16,732 nt of DNA from Jimgerdemannia flammicorona (Eukaryota; Mucoromycota; Endogonomycetes; Endogonales; Endogonaceae). The notes beneath the pieces are model-generated. The model made no database searches. It had not been told where the DNA came from and saw only the letters and a list, made by a program, of their open reading frames with translations. Positions 8,422-16,732 of this stretch are shown piece after piece. The stretch's first letter is position 1, and each line of letters begins with the position of its first letter. The stretch is taken from the NCBI GenBank assembly GCA_003990745.1, contig RBNI01003071.1, forward strand, positions 1 through 16,732, given 5' to 3'. The position numbers were made by a program, and so were the translations under genes.

Positions 8422-9835
8422 CTACCCGATCCCTCTAGGGGGTCCCTCCCCCCCTACCCCTTCCTGACAAAAGACCACTTTGTCTAACACTATCGCCACC
8501 CTCTCACCACTCTGCTCACAGATCCTCACTACCAAACTGTGATGTTGGCCCCCCTGAGGACCCCAACCCACCCACCATCCAGTCAGCAGATCCCCCATTA
8601 GCCCTTCCCATCTTAACACCTTCTCTCCCAGCCCCAGTCACTATCCCTCCTCAAATACAAAAAGCCAATGACCCACCAGTCCTACCCATATTGCTAATAC
8701 CCACCCTACAGTGAGCCAACTATCCCCCACCCCACCCATAAGCCGAGATCTCAAGTCCTCCCATCTTCCTCCCTCCCCCACCAACCTACGCCCCACACCC
8801 AGTCGATCTCCTATCTCGGCCCAAAAGTCCCCCAAAACCTCACACTCTTCTAGCCAATATTCTGGCATCTGTACATGACCCCCAGCTCTCCCAACATCAC
8901 AACACTCCTTATAGTCAAATTGTCCACCATTCACTAAATGCCCTGTATGGAAATTCAGCATGATATTCCTCTGCAACATTCTCCACCATACTACCCAGAA
9001 CTTGGGGGGAAGCCACCTCCATACCTCTGTACTCCAAGACCAGATACCGGCCCAGTCCTACTCCTCACCAATCCCTGCCCCCTGCCAGCCACTTGGCCAA
9101 ATATCCAGGTCAAGCCCCTGCTGGCACTCTACTCTATTCCCAATATCAAATGTAGCAAGTGGAGTACCTCCCAGGAGCAATCTATCCCAATGCCACATAT
9201 TAGGCCCCCATACTGCCTCTCCCTCATTGCCTTGCCAGCGCAGGCTAATTCAGTGTGCTCCATCAGCTATGCCCCACCAAAAGCCCTTAAACTGCAGCCG
9301 CCAAGTTCTATTCAGCTCCACCAAAGAGAGCAGATCGCTGGAGGACCCCCGAGGAGATGTTCGCATCTTCCATACCTTCTGCATCAGAGGCACCCAACTT
9401 CCACCCTGCAGTTACACAGCTCTTTTCAACCACCAGGCTCGCAAACAGTACAGCCTCATAGGAAAGTCCATCAGCCCAAGACCTCCCCTGACTACTAGCC
9501 TTGCAAGAGTATTCCAACTGACCTGGGACCTCCTCCCTGCCCAAATCCAATCCCTAGCCATCTTCATCAGCTTCTTCACTACCTATGCTGGGAAGTCGAG
9601 ATGATATGCCACATACCACAGCTTGGGGAACCAATAAACATTCAGAATTGACACTCGCCCTGCTAGAGAGATATGGCGACCTCCCCATCCTTGAAGGGCC
9701 TCCCCCCAAATGTTCACCCTGCTCTCCCACCACCCTCGTGGCAAGACAGAACTATATACAGAGAGGAAGATGCCCAAATACTGCACCACCTGAATGTCCT
9801 CCACCCACAATTCCCACAACCTCTTCTCAGCTAGC
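8422..9835 (-). pseudogene. LINE D ORF2, C-terminal part after deletion
   Basis: This frame begins after the deletion junction with YLGIFLSVYSSVLPRGWW, followed by the SLAGRVSILNVYWFPKLWY segment homologous to B at about 5760-5935. It continues through GGLGLMDF and the knuckle region (KECCDVGRAGGHVQMPEYWLE) to a TAG at 8422-8424. The knuckle His seen in B (PEH) is Tyr here (PEY). In-frame stops include 9583-9585 (TAG) and 8641-8643 (TAG), with TAA and TGA codons between them. Homology with B beyond the stop at 8641 shows where the family's true C-terminus lies. The left boundary given is approximate. Confidence 0.8.
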
Positions 9836-10589
9836 AGAGAGGAGTAAAGGCACCAATGTTCGGGTCCATCTCCACTCCCCCCAAACTACCCTGTCCCAAC
9901 AGTCCCCAGTGATCAGACCATGGGCACTACTCTACTTCCAATACCCTCCAAACATCTGAACCCTAACACTCTGCCATCAGAATTCAGTCAATCCTTATAC
10001 CCAAGCCATTCACCCAATGCATGTAGACCCTGGCATCACCCCACCTTATTCTGTCCATATCCCCCAAGGAGCTCAATGTCTCCATCTCCTCCCATGCATC
10101 CAGACCTCTACTTCTACCCCCAGCACTCCTCTCTCTATCAGTCCTGTCCAGACGCTGATCTCAAACCATATTGAAGTCCCTACCAAGTACATCGACTCCT
10201 TCCTCCAAGAGAATACTCTCCTCCAGCAGCCCCCTAATCCATGCAGTCCTCTCACCCCTATCTGCAGGGCAGTAGCCAGAGCCCACCTTTACTGATTCCC
10301 ATCCTGACCAATGCCAATCTCCCCAGACCAAGCGATCACCCCAGCTCCTGATACCCCCCAAGTCATCTCTACCCTTCCTCACCAAAATCGCTATCTTTCC
10401 AAACCAAGTAGCAGCCCCACCCCATTCCCTAGTCCATTCTACCCAATCGTCCTCATCTTCACATCGAACATCCTGTAGTAAAAAGAGATCAGCCTCCAAT
10501 TCCTTGAGCCAAGTAAAAATGTTCTTATGTAGCCCAGAGCCCCTTAACTCATTCACATTCAATGAGAAAATGTTATTTGTACTGTTCAT
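9836..10589 (-). pseudogene. LINE D ORF2, endonuclease domain
   Basis: The domain starts at MNSTNNIFSLNVNELR (ATG at 10589-10587), aligning with the ORF2 start of B. It keeps LLQDVR (Asp at 10470-10472), DFN and the SDHWG motif (around 9915-9930). So the endonuclease is complete in outline although interrupted by stops, the first just after GRDFNMV near 10161. Past SDHWG, similarity to B runs on only a few codons before the deletion. The frame differs from that of the downstream part, so the deletion also shifted the frame. The linker and all RT motifs are missing. Confidence 0.8.
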
Positions 10590-10620
10590 AGGGAATAATG
10601 ATATATCGTGGTCCCATCCT

Positions 10621-11300
10621 CTATAAGTCCACATTCCACTCCTCCTGCACCATGTCTAAGTCATATTCAGCAGCTAGTTCCCTCTCCCCTGCTTCCTGTG
10701 CCACCAATGCTCCCAGAAGTTCTACCATTGCCCCATCTTCACGCTCCTCAAATTCCTCGCAATACTCCAGACAGGCCTCCTGCCAGAGCCGCACACCATG
10801 ATGCTCTGCCCAGCAGTAGGCCACCCGCTCACCAGCAACCACCCCCAGCTCTGCCTTCCTCACCTCATCCACCTCATACCCCTCCTCCTCCAGGAAAATA
10901 CCCAGAATCTCTACCCTCAGTGCCTCCAACATTCCATTACCATACAGAATCTGTGCCCAATGCTTCTCAGGCATCGCCCGCAGGTCCACTTCTCCCAAAG
11001 CATCTGCTGCAAGATTATCCATCACCTTGCGCATCCACAACAAGTTCCCCACCTCCTTTCCTCCTGGAGTCCCTGGCCGCCCTGCATCCAGCATCATAGT
11101 ATCAACACCTACACTGGCAGCCTCATCCCACTCCTCCTCAGAGACATCCACCAGCTCATCCTCACCAACCGCCACCACCTGACCCCCTTGCCCCACATCA
11201 GGGACCCTGAAGCACACCTGCTAGGCCCCCTGTATCTGCATATCCTCCATCATCCCTCTCTTCCCAACTGGGCCCCTCTTGATAAGTGGGGGGGGGGTAG
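10621..11300 (-). pseudogene. LINE D ORF1, C-terminal part
   Basis: The frame from the LTR junction to a TAG at 10621-10623 aligns with the second part of ORF1 in element B: DELVDV in both, the GYEVDEVRKAELGVVAGERV segment against GYDVDESRMADIRRVATERV, and a following acidic, helical tail. One in-frame TAG occurs at 11218-11220. ORF2 starts 31 bases after the ORF1 stop, in another frame. The RRM part should lie beyond the LTR retrotransposon. Alignment to B was made by eye and is clearest over residues 60-145 of this piece. Confidence 0.75.
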
Positions 11301-12083
11301 TGTAATAACTCTCACTTCTATCTCTCTCTTATCCTTTGGATAATTAGGGAAGTGGACTATTACTTAGGGACTTAGTACACAATGTGTACTAAGAAGCCTT
11401 CAGTTGAGGAAGTGCTCACTTTAAGTAATTGTAGCGGCAGTGCCTTATCTTTCAAAGGTCTTTCTCTTGTGCCCTATTTTGAGGGTCTTGTTCTTTGCTG
11501 TGCACAGACTGAATTTGCCTTAGAATTCAGGTTCAATGGGTTTACTTAAGTCTTTGGGGATTTATATACCAGTCTCAGTTCTGGCAGAAGTTAGCTAGGC
11601 TTCTGGAGTTTAGTCAGAAACACTAGAGTTACTTAGATGTCATTACTAAGACTCAGGGGAATGTGTGTGTGTGGGGGGGACTTGATTCTTGTATTAAGGA
11701 CTGAACTAAAACTGCTTTATTTCAGATGAAAACTGGGGGGTATTTATACAAGTTGGTCTGTGATTTCTGACTAAGTATGAGTGACTAATTTGGTAACTAT
11801 AATGAGGTTTGTGATCACAACCTTTGTTAGGTGGTTTTTTGGTAAAAAATATCTTTGTGATCAGGATCTCAATTACTAGGTAATGATCAGCAGCTGTGGC
11901 AACTGTTGCTGTGGCGCCAGTTGTCAGGAGTAAGCTAAATATCATTTTCCGCGTCATTCATTTACATCATTCGTTTGTTCATCACTCATTATTCATATAC
12001 CACACTTGATCATATGATGACGTCATTGCCGGGTCACGTGATCGCTCATCGTTCATCGCATCCCATCTGTTCACTCTATTACA
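11301..12083 (-). repeat. 3' LTR of Ty3/gypsy element E
   Basis: On the minus strand the LTR starts TGTAATA at 12083 and ends TATTACA at 11301, a perfect 7-base terminal inverted pair with TG...CA ends. A polypurine tract directly precedes it. Inside, TATAAATA (plus TATTTATA, 11741-11748) is followed about 20 bases later by AATAAA (plus TTTATT, 11716-11721), as expected for LTR promoter and polyadenylation signals. It abuts ORF1 of LINE D at 11300. The 5' LTR is outside the window, so identity between the LTRs cannot be read. Confidence 0.85.
11716..11749 (-). promoter_or_regulatory. LTR TATA box and polyadenylation signal
   Basis: The minus strand reads GTATAAATACCC (11738-11749), then AATAAA at 11716-11721. 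Transcription would start near or below 11715, making this the U3/R boundary. Confidence 0.6.
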
Positions 12084-12098
12084 TCCTTCCCCCCTTAG
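12084..12098 (-). other. Polypurine tract
   Basis: The minus strand reads CTAAGGGGGGAAGGA directly before the TGTAATA of the LTR. This is where Ty3/gypsy plus-strand DNA synthesis is primed. The stop codon TAA of the upstream ORF overlaps its edge (12095-12097). Confidence 0.85.
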
Positions 12099-12922
12099 AA
12101 ATCAATGTCCTTGTTGATTGAGAAATTGAGAACCAGGGGAGAGAAAGGTGGGAAATCCTCCTCAGGGTTGTTACCATCTTCTTCAGGGGTAGGGGGGGTG
12201 GTTACTGGTGGCTCACTGTCCAGGATAGAGAAGTCAATGAGGTCTGCAAATGGTTCTTGTATTGGGATAGGTGCTGGGGTAGGGGTTTTCAATCTGATGT
12301 GGTTGGGGCCATCCAAGTAGGGTTCTTGGTCCTCATGTCTGGGAATATCCATTCAGATGGGTGGTCCTTCAAAGAGGTCAGAGAGGCCTTGAAGCCATTG
12401 GTCAGGGTTGTCATTCAGGAGGGGGCTCCAGTGAGGCTCGATGTTAGTAGACTTGAGGGCAATCCAGGAGTTGGCCTCTTGGGTGACCTTGACTTCTAGG
12501 GTATCAACCTCAGGAAAAGAGAGGTTCTGGAAGTCCTTTAGTTGTATGTAGTTGAGATTGGGGATCATGAAGGGGGCATGGTGCATAATTTGATAGACCT
12601 TCTTGGCAAGTCTTTGCTCATGCCTGTCTAGGTGAGTCCAGTCAGAGACCTGGTCTGTGGGTAGGCCATTTGTATATTGGAAGAGCTGGTGACTGATTTC
12701 ATATTCGTACTAGATTTCAAGGTGGCTGGTAGCAAGATAGGTCCTTTCGATAAGTTCATAGCAGTTAAGGACATACTGTCCTAGGTCTGGGCTGGAGAGG
12801 TTAAGGGCTTCTGAGTAGTGGTTCCTTCCCTGGATAGCGACCTGGATGTGTCCAAAGAGGCAGTCAACCTGGCTTGGGAGGGGCTGGCTACAGCAGGCAG
12901 TTTGGCAGTGGGTGGCGGGCAT
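12095..12922 (-). pseudogene. Post-integrase ORF of element E, function unknown
   Basis: A 276-codon frame runs from ATG at 12922 (A at -3) to TAA at 12095-12097, broken only by TAG at 12710-12712 and TGA at 12353-12355. An in-frame TAA at 12977-12979 upstream makes this ATG the likely start. The N-terminal part has several Cys (residues ~6-20), the middle is hydrophilic and probably helical (residues ~95-115, with DRHEQRLAKKVYQIMHH), and the last ~75 residues are Pro- and acid-rich. I see no signal peptide or membrane segment, so an envelope protein is unlikely. I do not recognise the family. It reads in the sense direction after pol, stops exactly at the polypurine tract, and has decayed by point stops like the rest of the element, all of which suggest it was once a real gene. 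Confidence 0.6.
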
Positions 12923-13562
12923 TCTTATCTTGTCTTTTCTTTGTGAGGAGAGGGGGATGAGAGTTGCGAGGTATTCTTACCTAGGGTATTTATACTTATT
13001 CACCCATCTGATGTGACCTTCCTGTGGTCATGCTTTTTGGCAAAATGTATGACCTGTTGCTGTAAGCGGGGCATGTGCTGGTCACATGAGAAAATTCTAA
13101 TTTCAAAGCTCTGATCACTCATAGTTGTGGTACACAGAGTTAACAGGTCTTGTCCACTTTTTTTTTATCTGGTTGGCACATTTGCAAGGACTGGCCATCC
13201 TTGTCTAGGGTGAGGGCTCCCATTGTCATGGCTGGGGGTTCAAACCTCTAAGAAATAGACTTTTCTTGTAATCCGAGGCAATTCCTAGTAACAATATCTA
13301 TCACATAGATAGACTTAGACTGGTTTCGACATTGTCGGCTTTCCTAAGTTCCATATGAAGTATCCGTCATCATCTAGCAGAGATGACACAGATGGTGTGA
13401 AATGGAGTTGTTTAAATATGTTTTGCTGTTCTGTACTAGATTGTTCTTTTGCTCAGGTATCTTCTTGTTAGTTATCCCTAGTGTTCCTTTTTTACAATGT
13501 TTGGTATTATATTTTCTGGATAATATATATAGTATCCTTCTGCTCACTATGTGCTTCAATAC
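12923..13562 (-). other. Spacer between pol and post-integrase ORF
   Basis: About 640 bases after the pol stop carry no supportable coding frame on either strand. The spacer holds the internal TATA box, an AT-rich stretch around 13515-13535 (ATAATATATATAG) and short T runs. An AGGTAAG that could serve as a splice donor lies just downstream of the TATA box, but I see no matching intron. Confidence 0.55.
12984..12995 (-). promoter_or_regulatory. Internal TATA box before post-integrase ORF
   Basis: The minus strand reads GTATAAATACCC, identical over 12 bases to the LTR TATA box (11738-11749). It lies 62-73 bases before the ATG at 12922. That leaves room for a start site and a short leader. Confidence 0.5.
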
Positions 13563-16500
13563 TTAGAGCTGTAGTTCCTTCCTTTTCTGGGGAGTGAGTG
13601 TTTCCATATAGTCCTGAAGGGCTTCGCATGCATTCCTCAGGGCTTCTTCTTTTTCCCAGGTGGTGTCATGGGTGGGGTAACCCTTCCACTTGATCAGAAA
13701 AAGGCACTTGACTGTGTTGGGATATTTGTGGACCTTGTGGTCAAGTACTTCCTCAATTTCGAATTCCTCATGATCATTGATCCTAATTGGGGGTGGTGGT
13801 GGAACTGTATACTCAGGGAATGGGTTTTCATAGTAGTCCACCAATTGGCTGATATGGAATACTGGGTGTACTCAGATATTGTGGGGAAGTTGCAACTTGT
13901 AGTTGACTTCGCTGATTATTTCCACGATCTTGTATGGTCCAATTCTTCTAGCATGGAGTTTCTTGGCTGGTTGTTGTGCCAGGGTGTCTGGGTGGAGATG
14001 GTCTGTTCTAAGCATGACTATGTCACCAATATTGTAGGAGGCTTCTCTTTGCTTCAAGTTTACATACTTGGTCTGATAGTCTTGTGCTTCTATGAGAGCA
14101 TCTCTTGTCATTCAGGTAAGGTCAGAAATGGTCTCGGCCAGATCTTGGGCTGCTGGGACTGTTGATTTCGCAGTGGTACTTGGGGTCCTTGAGTGTTGAC
14201 TGTGGTTCAGGAAAAATGGAGTCTTCTTTGTGGAGGTTTGCTGACTATTATTGTAGGCAAACTCAGTATGGGCTAGGTACTTGTCCTAATCATTTTGCTT
14301 GTAACAGCAGAAGATGCTAAGCATCTGTTTGAGAGTCCTGTTGGTTTGCTCGGTTTGACTGTCAGTCTGAGGGTAGTAGGCAGTAGAGAACTTCAGCTTG
14401 GTTCCATGGAGGGAGAAGAATGCCTTCCAGAAGTTGCTTGTGAACTTGGCATCTCAGTCAGATACAATAGTGCTAGGCATGCCATATAGCCTGAATACTT
14501 GGTTGAGAAAGATCTCAGCAATCTCTGGTGCTGTAGCGGTGGTCTTCATGGGTGCAAAATGGGCTTGTTTATTTAGGCGGTCCACGAATACCACTATAGC
14601 ATCCCATCCTGCCTTGGTCTTGGGGAGTTGGACAATGAAGTCCATTGCAATCTGGTCTCAGTTGTGACTCAGAATAGGTAAGAGTTGCAGAAGTCTTACT
14701 GGTAGCTTATTACCACTTTTAAACCTTTGGCACATCTTGCATGAGGCCACAAAGTCTTTGATATCCTTCGTCATCTTTGGCCAATAGAACTCTCTTGAGA
14801 GAAGGTTGTAGGTCTTTTCGAAACCAAAGTATCCTGCTGCAGGAGTATCATGGAGTTCCTGTATGATCTTGAGTCGCAGAATATCATTGTTGAGTACAAC
14901 CACTCTATCATGGTCCCTGTAGATAAGTCCATCACGGTAGGTGAATCTCTTGGCCATTTGCCTTATGGGTTCTGAGACCTCAGCCTCTGGGTCTTGGCAG
15001 AATTGAAGGAAATTTGTCAGGGGGCTGTCTTGCTGGTAGCCATCCTTGATCATTTGGGTAAGGTCTCCAATTACTTCGACCATGAAGACAAGTTCATCTT
15101 CCATATATCTGGAGAAACCATCAGCCACATGGTTGGTTTTGCCTGGGATATACTTGATTTTCATATCAAAGTTGGCAATGATTTCCATCCAGTGGGCTTG
15201 TCTGTGGGTCAGCATAGGCTGTGTGTGAATATACTACAGCGTATAGTGATCAGTGTAGGCCACAAATGGCTGTTCTAGGAGGAAATGGCACCATTCCTGA
15301 AGTGCAGTGACAATAGCCAGGAGTTTCTTTTCATGGGTGGTATACCGGGTCTCAGCTGGCTTGAGCTTCTGGAAAGATAGGCTACTGGGCAGTCTTCTTG
15401 GCTGAGTACTGCTCCAATAGCAATATTAGAGGCATCTGTGGTCAGAGTGAATGGTCTGGTAGGGTCAGGTGCAATCAGCACTGGGGCCTCAGTAAGGAGT
15501 CTCTTGAGGTGGTCCATAGCCAGAGTGCATTCGGGGGTCCATTCAGCTTTGATGTTCACTCCTTTGCGGGCCAGGCTGGTCAGTGTGGCTGCAATAGCAG
15601 AGTATCCTTGGATAAACCTTCAATAATAACCAGCAATACCCAGAAAGTGCTGGAGTAGCTTGAGGGTAGTAGGGATAGGGATATCCTTGAGGGCTGATAT
15701 CTTTCGGGGGTCCACATTGATACCTTCAGCAGAGATGATGTGTCCTAAGTACTCAATCTGGTCTTGATAGAATTTACACTTGCTCATCTTGGCATGGAGC
15801 TGGTATTCTCACAGGAGGGTCAGTACTTGTCTGAGGTGGGTGTAGTGTAACTCTACTGTCTTACTGTAGATTAGTATATCATCAATATACACAAGGACAC
15901 AGATGTTGAGAAGTGGTCCAAAGATGTCATTCATCAGATACTGGAATGTTGCTGGTGCATTGGTCAATTCAAAAGGCATGACTCGGAACTGGTAGTATCC
16001 AAACCATGTTCGGAAAGCTGTCTTTTCAATGTCTTTCTCATCAATGAGAATCTGGTGGTAGCCATTTCACAAATCCAGTAGAGAAAAGGTCTTGGTCTTG
16101 AAGATTTGGTGTAGCAACTCATCAATCCTAGGCAAGGCATACCAGTTCTTGATAGTGATCTTATTGAGGGCTCTGTAGTCAATACACATTCGCAGAGAGC
16201 CATCTTTCTTCTTGACAAATAGAATGGGGGCTCCAAATAGAGAGTGGCTGGATTCAATATATCCTTGGGCCAGTAGTTTGGTCAATTCATCCTTGAGGGT
16301 CTTGAGCTCAGGTTGGGCCAGTTGGTAGATACTCTTGTATGGGGGTTCAGATCCTGGAATAAGATCAATTCCATGTTGGATTTGGCACTTAGGTGGAAGT
16401 CCTTGAGGGTCTTGGAATACGTCTTGGAATTCTTCAAACAGTTCTTGAGCTTCTGTTGGAATTGGGCTGCTTATAGCTTCAGTGACTTCTTGTACTGTAC

Positions 16501-16732
16501 AGATGAAGTAGGTGTTTCCTTTTTTTCAAGAGAGTCTCTTCATTTGAATGGCAGAGATGATTTCGATTCTTTGGTGGTTGGTACCTTCCTGGGGTGTCAG
16601 GGTGATTTTTCTGCCTTCGTGGGTCAGGTTAACCTCATTGGTTCTCCAGTTGATGTCTGGGTTGTGCTGGGTCAACCATGCTTTTCCTAGGATGATGTCC
16701 TGTCCTGGAAGATCTACAATGCTGAAGTCCAA
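13563..16732 (-). pseudogene. pol: Ty3/gypsy Pol polyprotein with chromodomain, partial and broken
   Basis: Minus-strand order: end of the aspartic protease (DIILGKAWL, 16732-16526); RT ([19 protein letters not shown] near 16216, YIDD at 15878-15889); RNase H (TDAS near 15436, HEKKLLAI); integrase zinc finger (CKMCQRF; one His is Tyr at 14829-14831); integrase core Asp 14640-14642, Asp 14457-14459, Glu 14349-14351; GPY/F motif at 13932-13940; chromodomain about 13620-13765. In-frame stops lie at 16526, 16067, 15809, 15620, 15234, 14658, 14454, 14286, 14112 and 13872 (lowest base of each). A one-base deletion near 15372, just after the YLSR motif, shifts the frame. Five stops fall where the family normally has Arg (or Arg/Lys), consistent with CGA to TGA. 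It is surely non-functional. Confidence 0.92.
13620..13767 (-). other. Chromodomain at Pol C-terminus
   Basis: The segment FEIEEVLDH ... LIKWKGYPTHDTTWEKEEAL has the chromodomain pattern, with aromatic residues at the N-terminal strand (Phe), the WKGY turn and the TTWE segment that form the methyl-lysine pocket. In chromoviruses it tethers integration to H3K9-methylated chromatin. It is followed by a charged tail and the pol stop at 13563-13565, and is itself intact. Confidence 0.9.

Larger units (their letters stand above)
8345..11300 (-). mobile_element. L1-like LINE with internal RT deletion (element D, subfamily 2)
   Basis: On the minus strand the element reads ORF1 end, ORF2 endonuclease, ORF2 C-terminal part, 3' UTR and poly(A) (T run at 8345-8353). 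Relative to B, about 1.5 kb is missing between the end of the endonuclease and the segment just after the RT catalytic box; the junction lies near 9800-9870. The right edge at 11300 is where the LTR retrotransposon begins, so the rest of ORF1 is expected beyond that element, outside the window. It cannot be autonomous because the RT catalytic motifs are gone. Confidence 0.88.
11301..16732 (-). mobile_element. Ty3/gypsy chromovirus (element E), 5' end outside window
   Basis: The order on the minus strand is protease, RT, RNase H, integrase, GPY/F and chromodomain, then an extra ORF, polypurine tract and LTR. The protease-RT-RNase H-integrase order defines Ty3/gypsy, and the C-terminal chromodomain defines the chromovirus branch. 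Gag, primer-binding site and 5' LTR must lie to the right of 16732. The copy is inactivated by ten stops and one frameshift in pol and two stops in the third ORF. Confidence 0.92.

Noticed and set aside
8938..9604. Long plus-strand open frames rich in Pro and Ser
   Set aside because: They are the complement of the C-poor, G-rich LINE D sense strand, whose own frame aligns with element B. They have no domain and are shadows.
7200..11300. Fragment C and element D as one twin-primed, part-inverted insertion
   Set aside because: C abuts the 3' poly(A) end of D, while twin priming inverts the 5' end. C and D also overlap by ~130 bases with differences, and C continues left of element B.
12095..12922. 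Envelope-like gene in element E
   Set aside because: The position fits, but no signal peptide or membrane segment is visible.
13225..13250. tRNA-like T-arm (GGGTTCAAACCTC)
   Set aside because: No acceptor, D or anticodon stems can be placed around it.
1..16732. CRISPR array, operon or prokaryotic features
   Set aside because: There are no regularly spaced repeats. Poly(A) tails, AATAAA signals and chromodomain retroelements point to a eukaryote.

Overview
This window appears to be a stack of nested retrotransposons with no host gene that I can recognise. The organism is most likely a filamentous fungus, but this is an inference and a moderate one. The grounds are a Ty3/gypsy chromovirus (integrase followed by a chromodomain), L1-like LINEs with an apurinic-type endonuclease, and decay dominated by C-to-T / G-to-A changes. 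The phylum cannot be fixed from this sequence.

Layout. (1) 11-1345: 5'-truncated LINE copy 'A', sense strand, ending in poly(A); ten A's at the window edge may be the tail of yet another copy. (2) 1393-7199: essentially full-length LINE 'B' of the same subfamily: leader, ORF1 (RRM-like RNA-binding protein), ORF2 (endonuclease, reverse transcriptase, C-terminal zinc knuckle), AATAAA and poly(A). Its frame is unbroken from end to end except for in-frame stop codons. (3) B is flanked by a 13-base target-site duplication (1380-1392 / 7200-7212, 12 of 13 identical). The duplication lies inside an older LINE fragment 'C' of a second subfamily, whose halves are 1346-1392 and 7213-8344. (4) 8345-11300, minus strand: LINE 'D' of the second subfamily. 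It keeps the end of ORF1, the endonuclease and the 3' third of ORF2, but lacks the central RT. (5) 11301-16732, minus strand: Ty3/gypsy chromovirus 'E' inserted in ORF1 of D. It shows its 783-bp 3' LTR, polypurine tract, an unusual third ORF downstream of integrase, a long spacer, and pol (protease, RT, RNase H, integrase, chromodomain). Its gag and 5' LTR lie beyond the window.

Order of events read from the nesting: C was present first; B inserted into C; D inserted at the end of C; E inserted into D. All copies are dead. B has about 20 stops in ORF2 and two in ORF1. The pol of E has ten stops and one frameshift. In D the RT core is deleted.

The most interesting part is element E. Between the chromodomain and the polypurine tract it has a ~275-codon sense ORF that I do not recognise. 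A TATA box lies 62-73 bases before its ATG and matches the LTR TATA box over 12 bases. This suggests an accessory gene with its own promoter. Secondary points are an Asp in place of the usual catalytic Glu in the endonuclease of both LINE subfamilies, a nonsense codon shared by two LINE copies, and a small hairpin kept at the 3' end of all three LINE tails.
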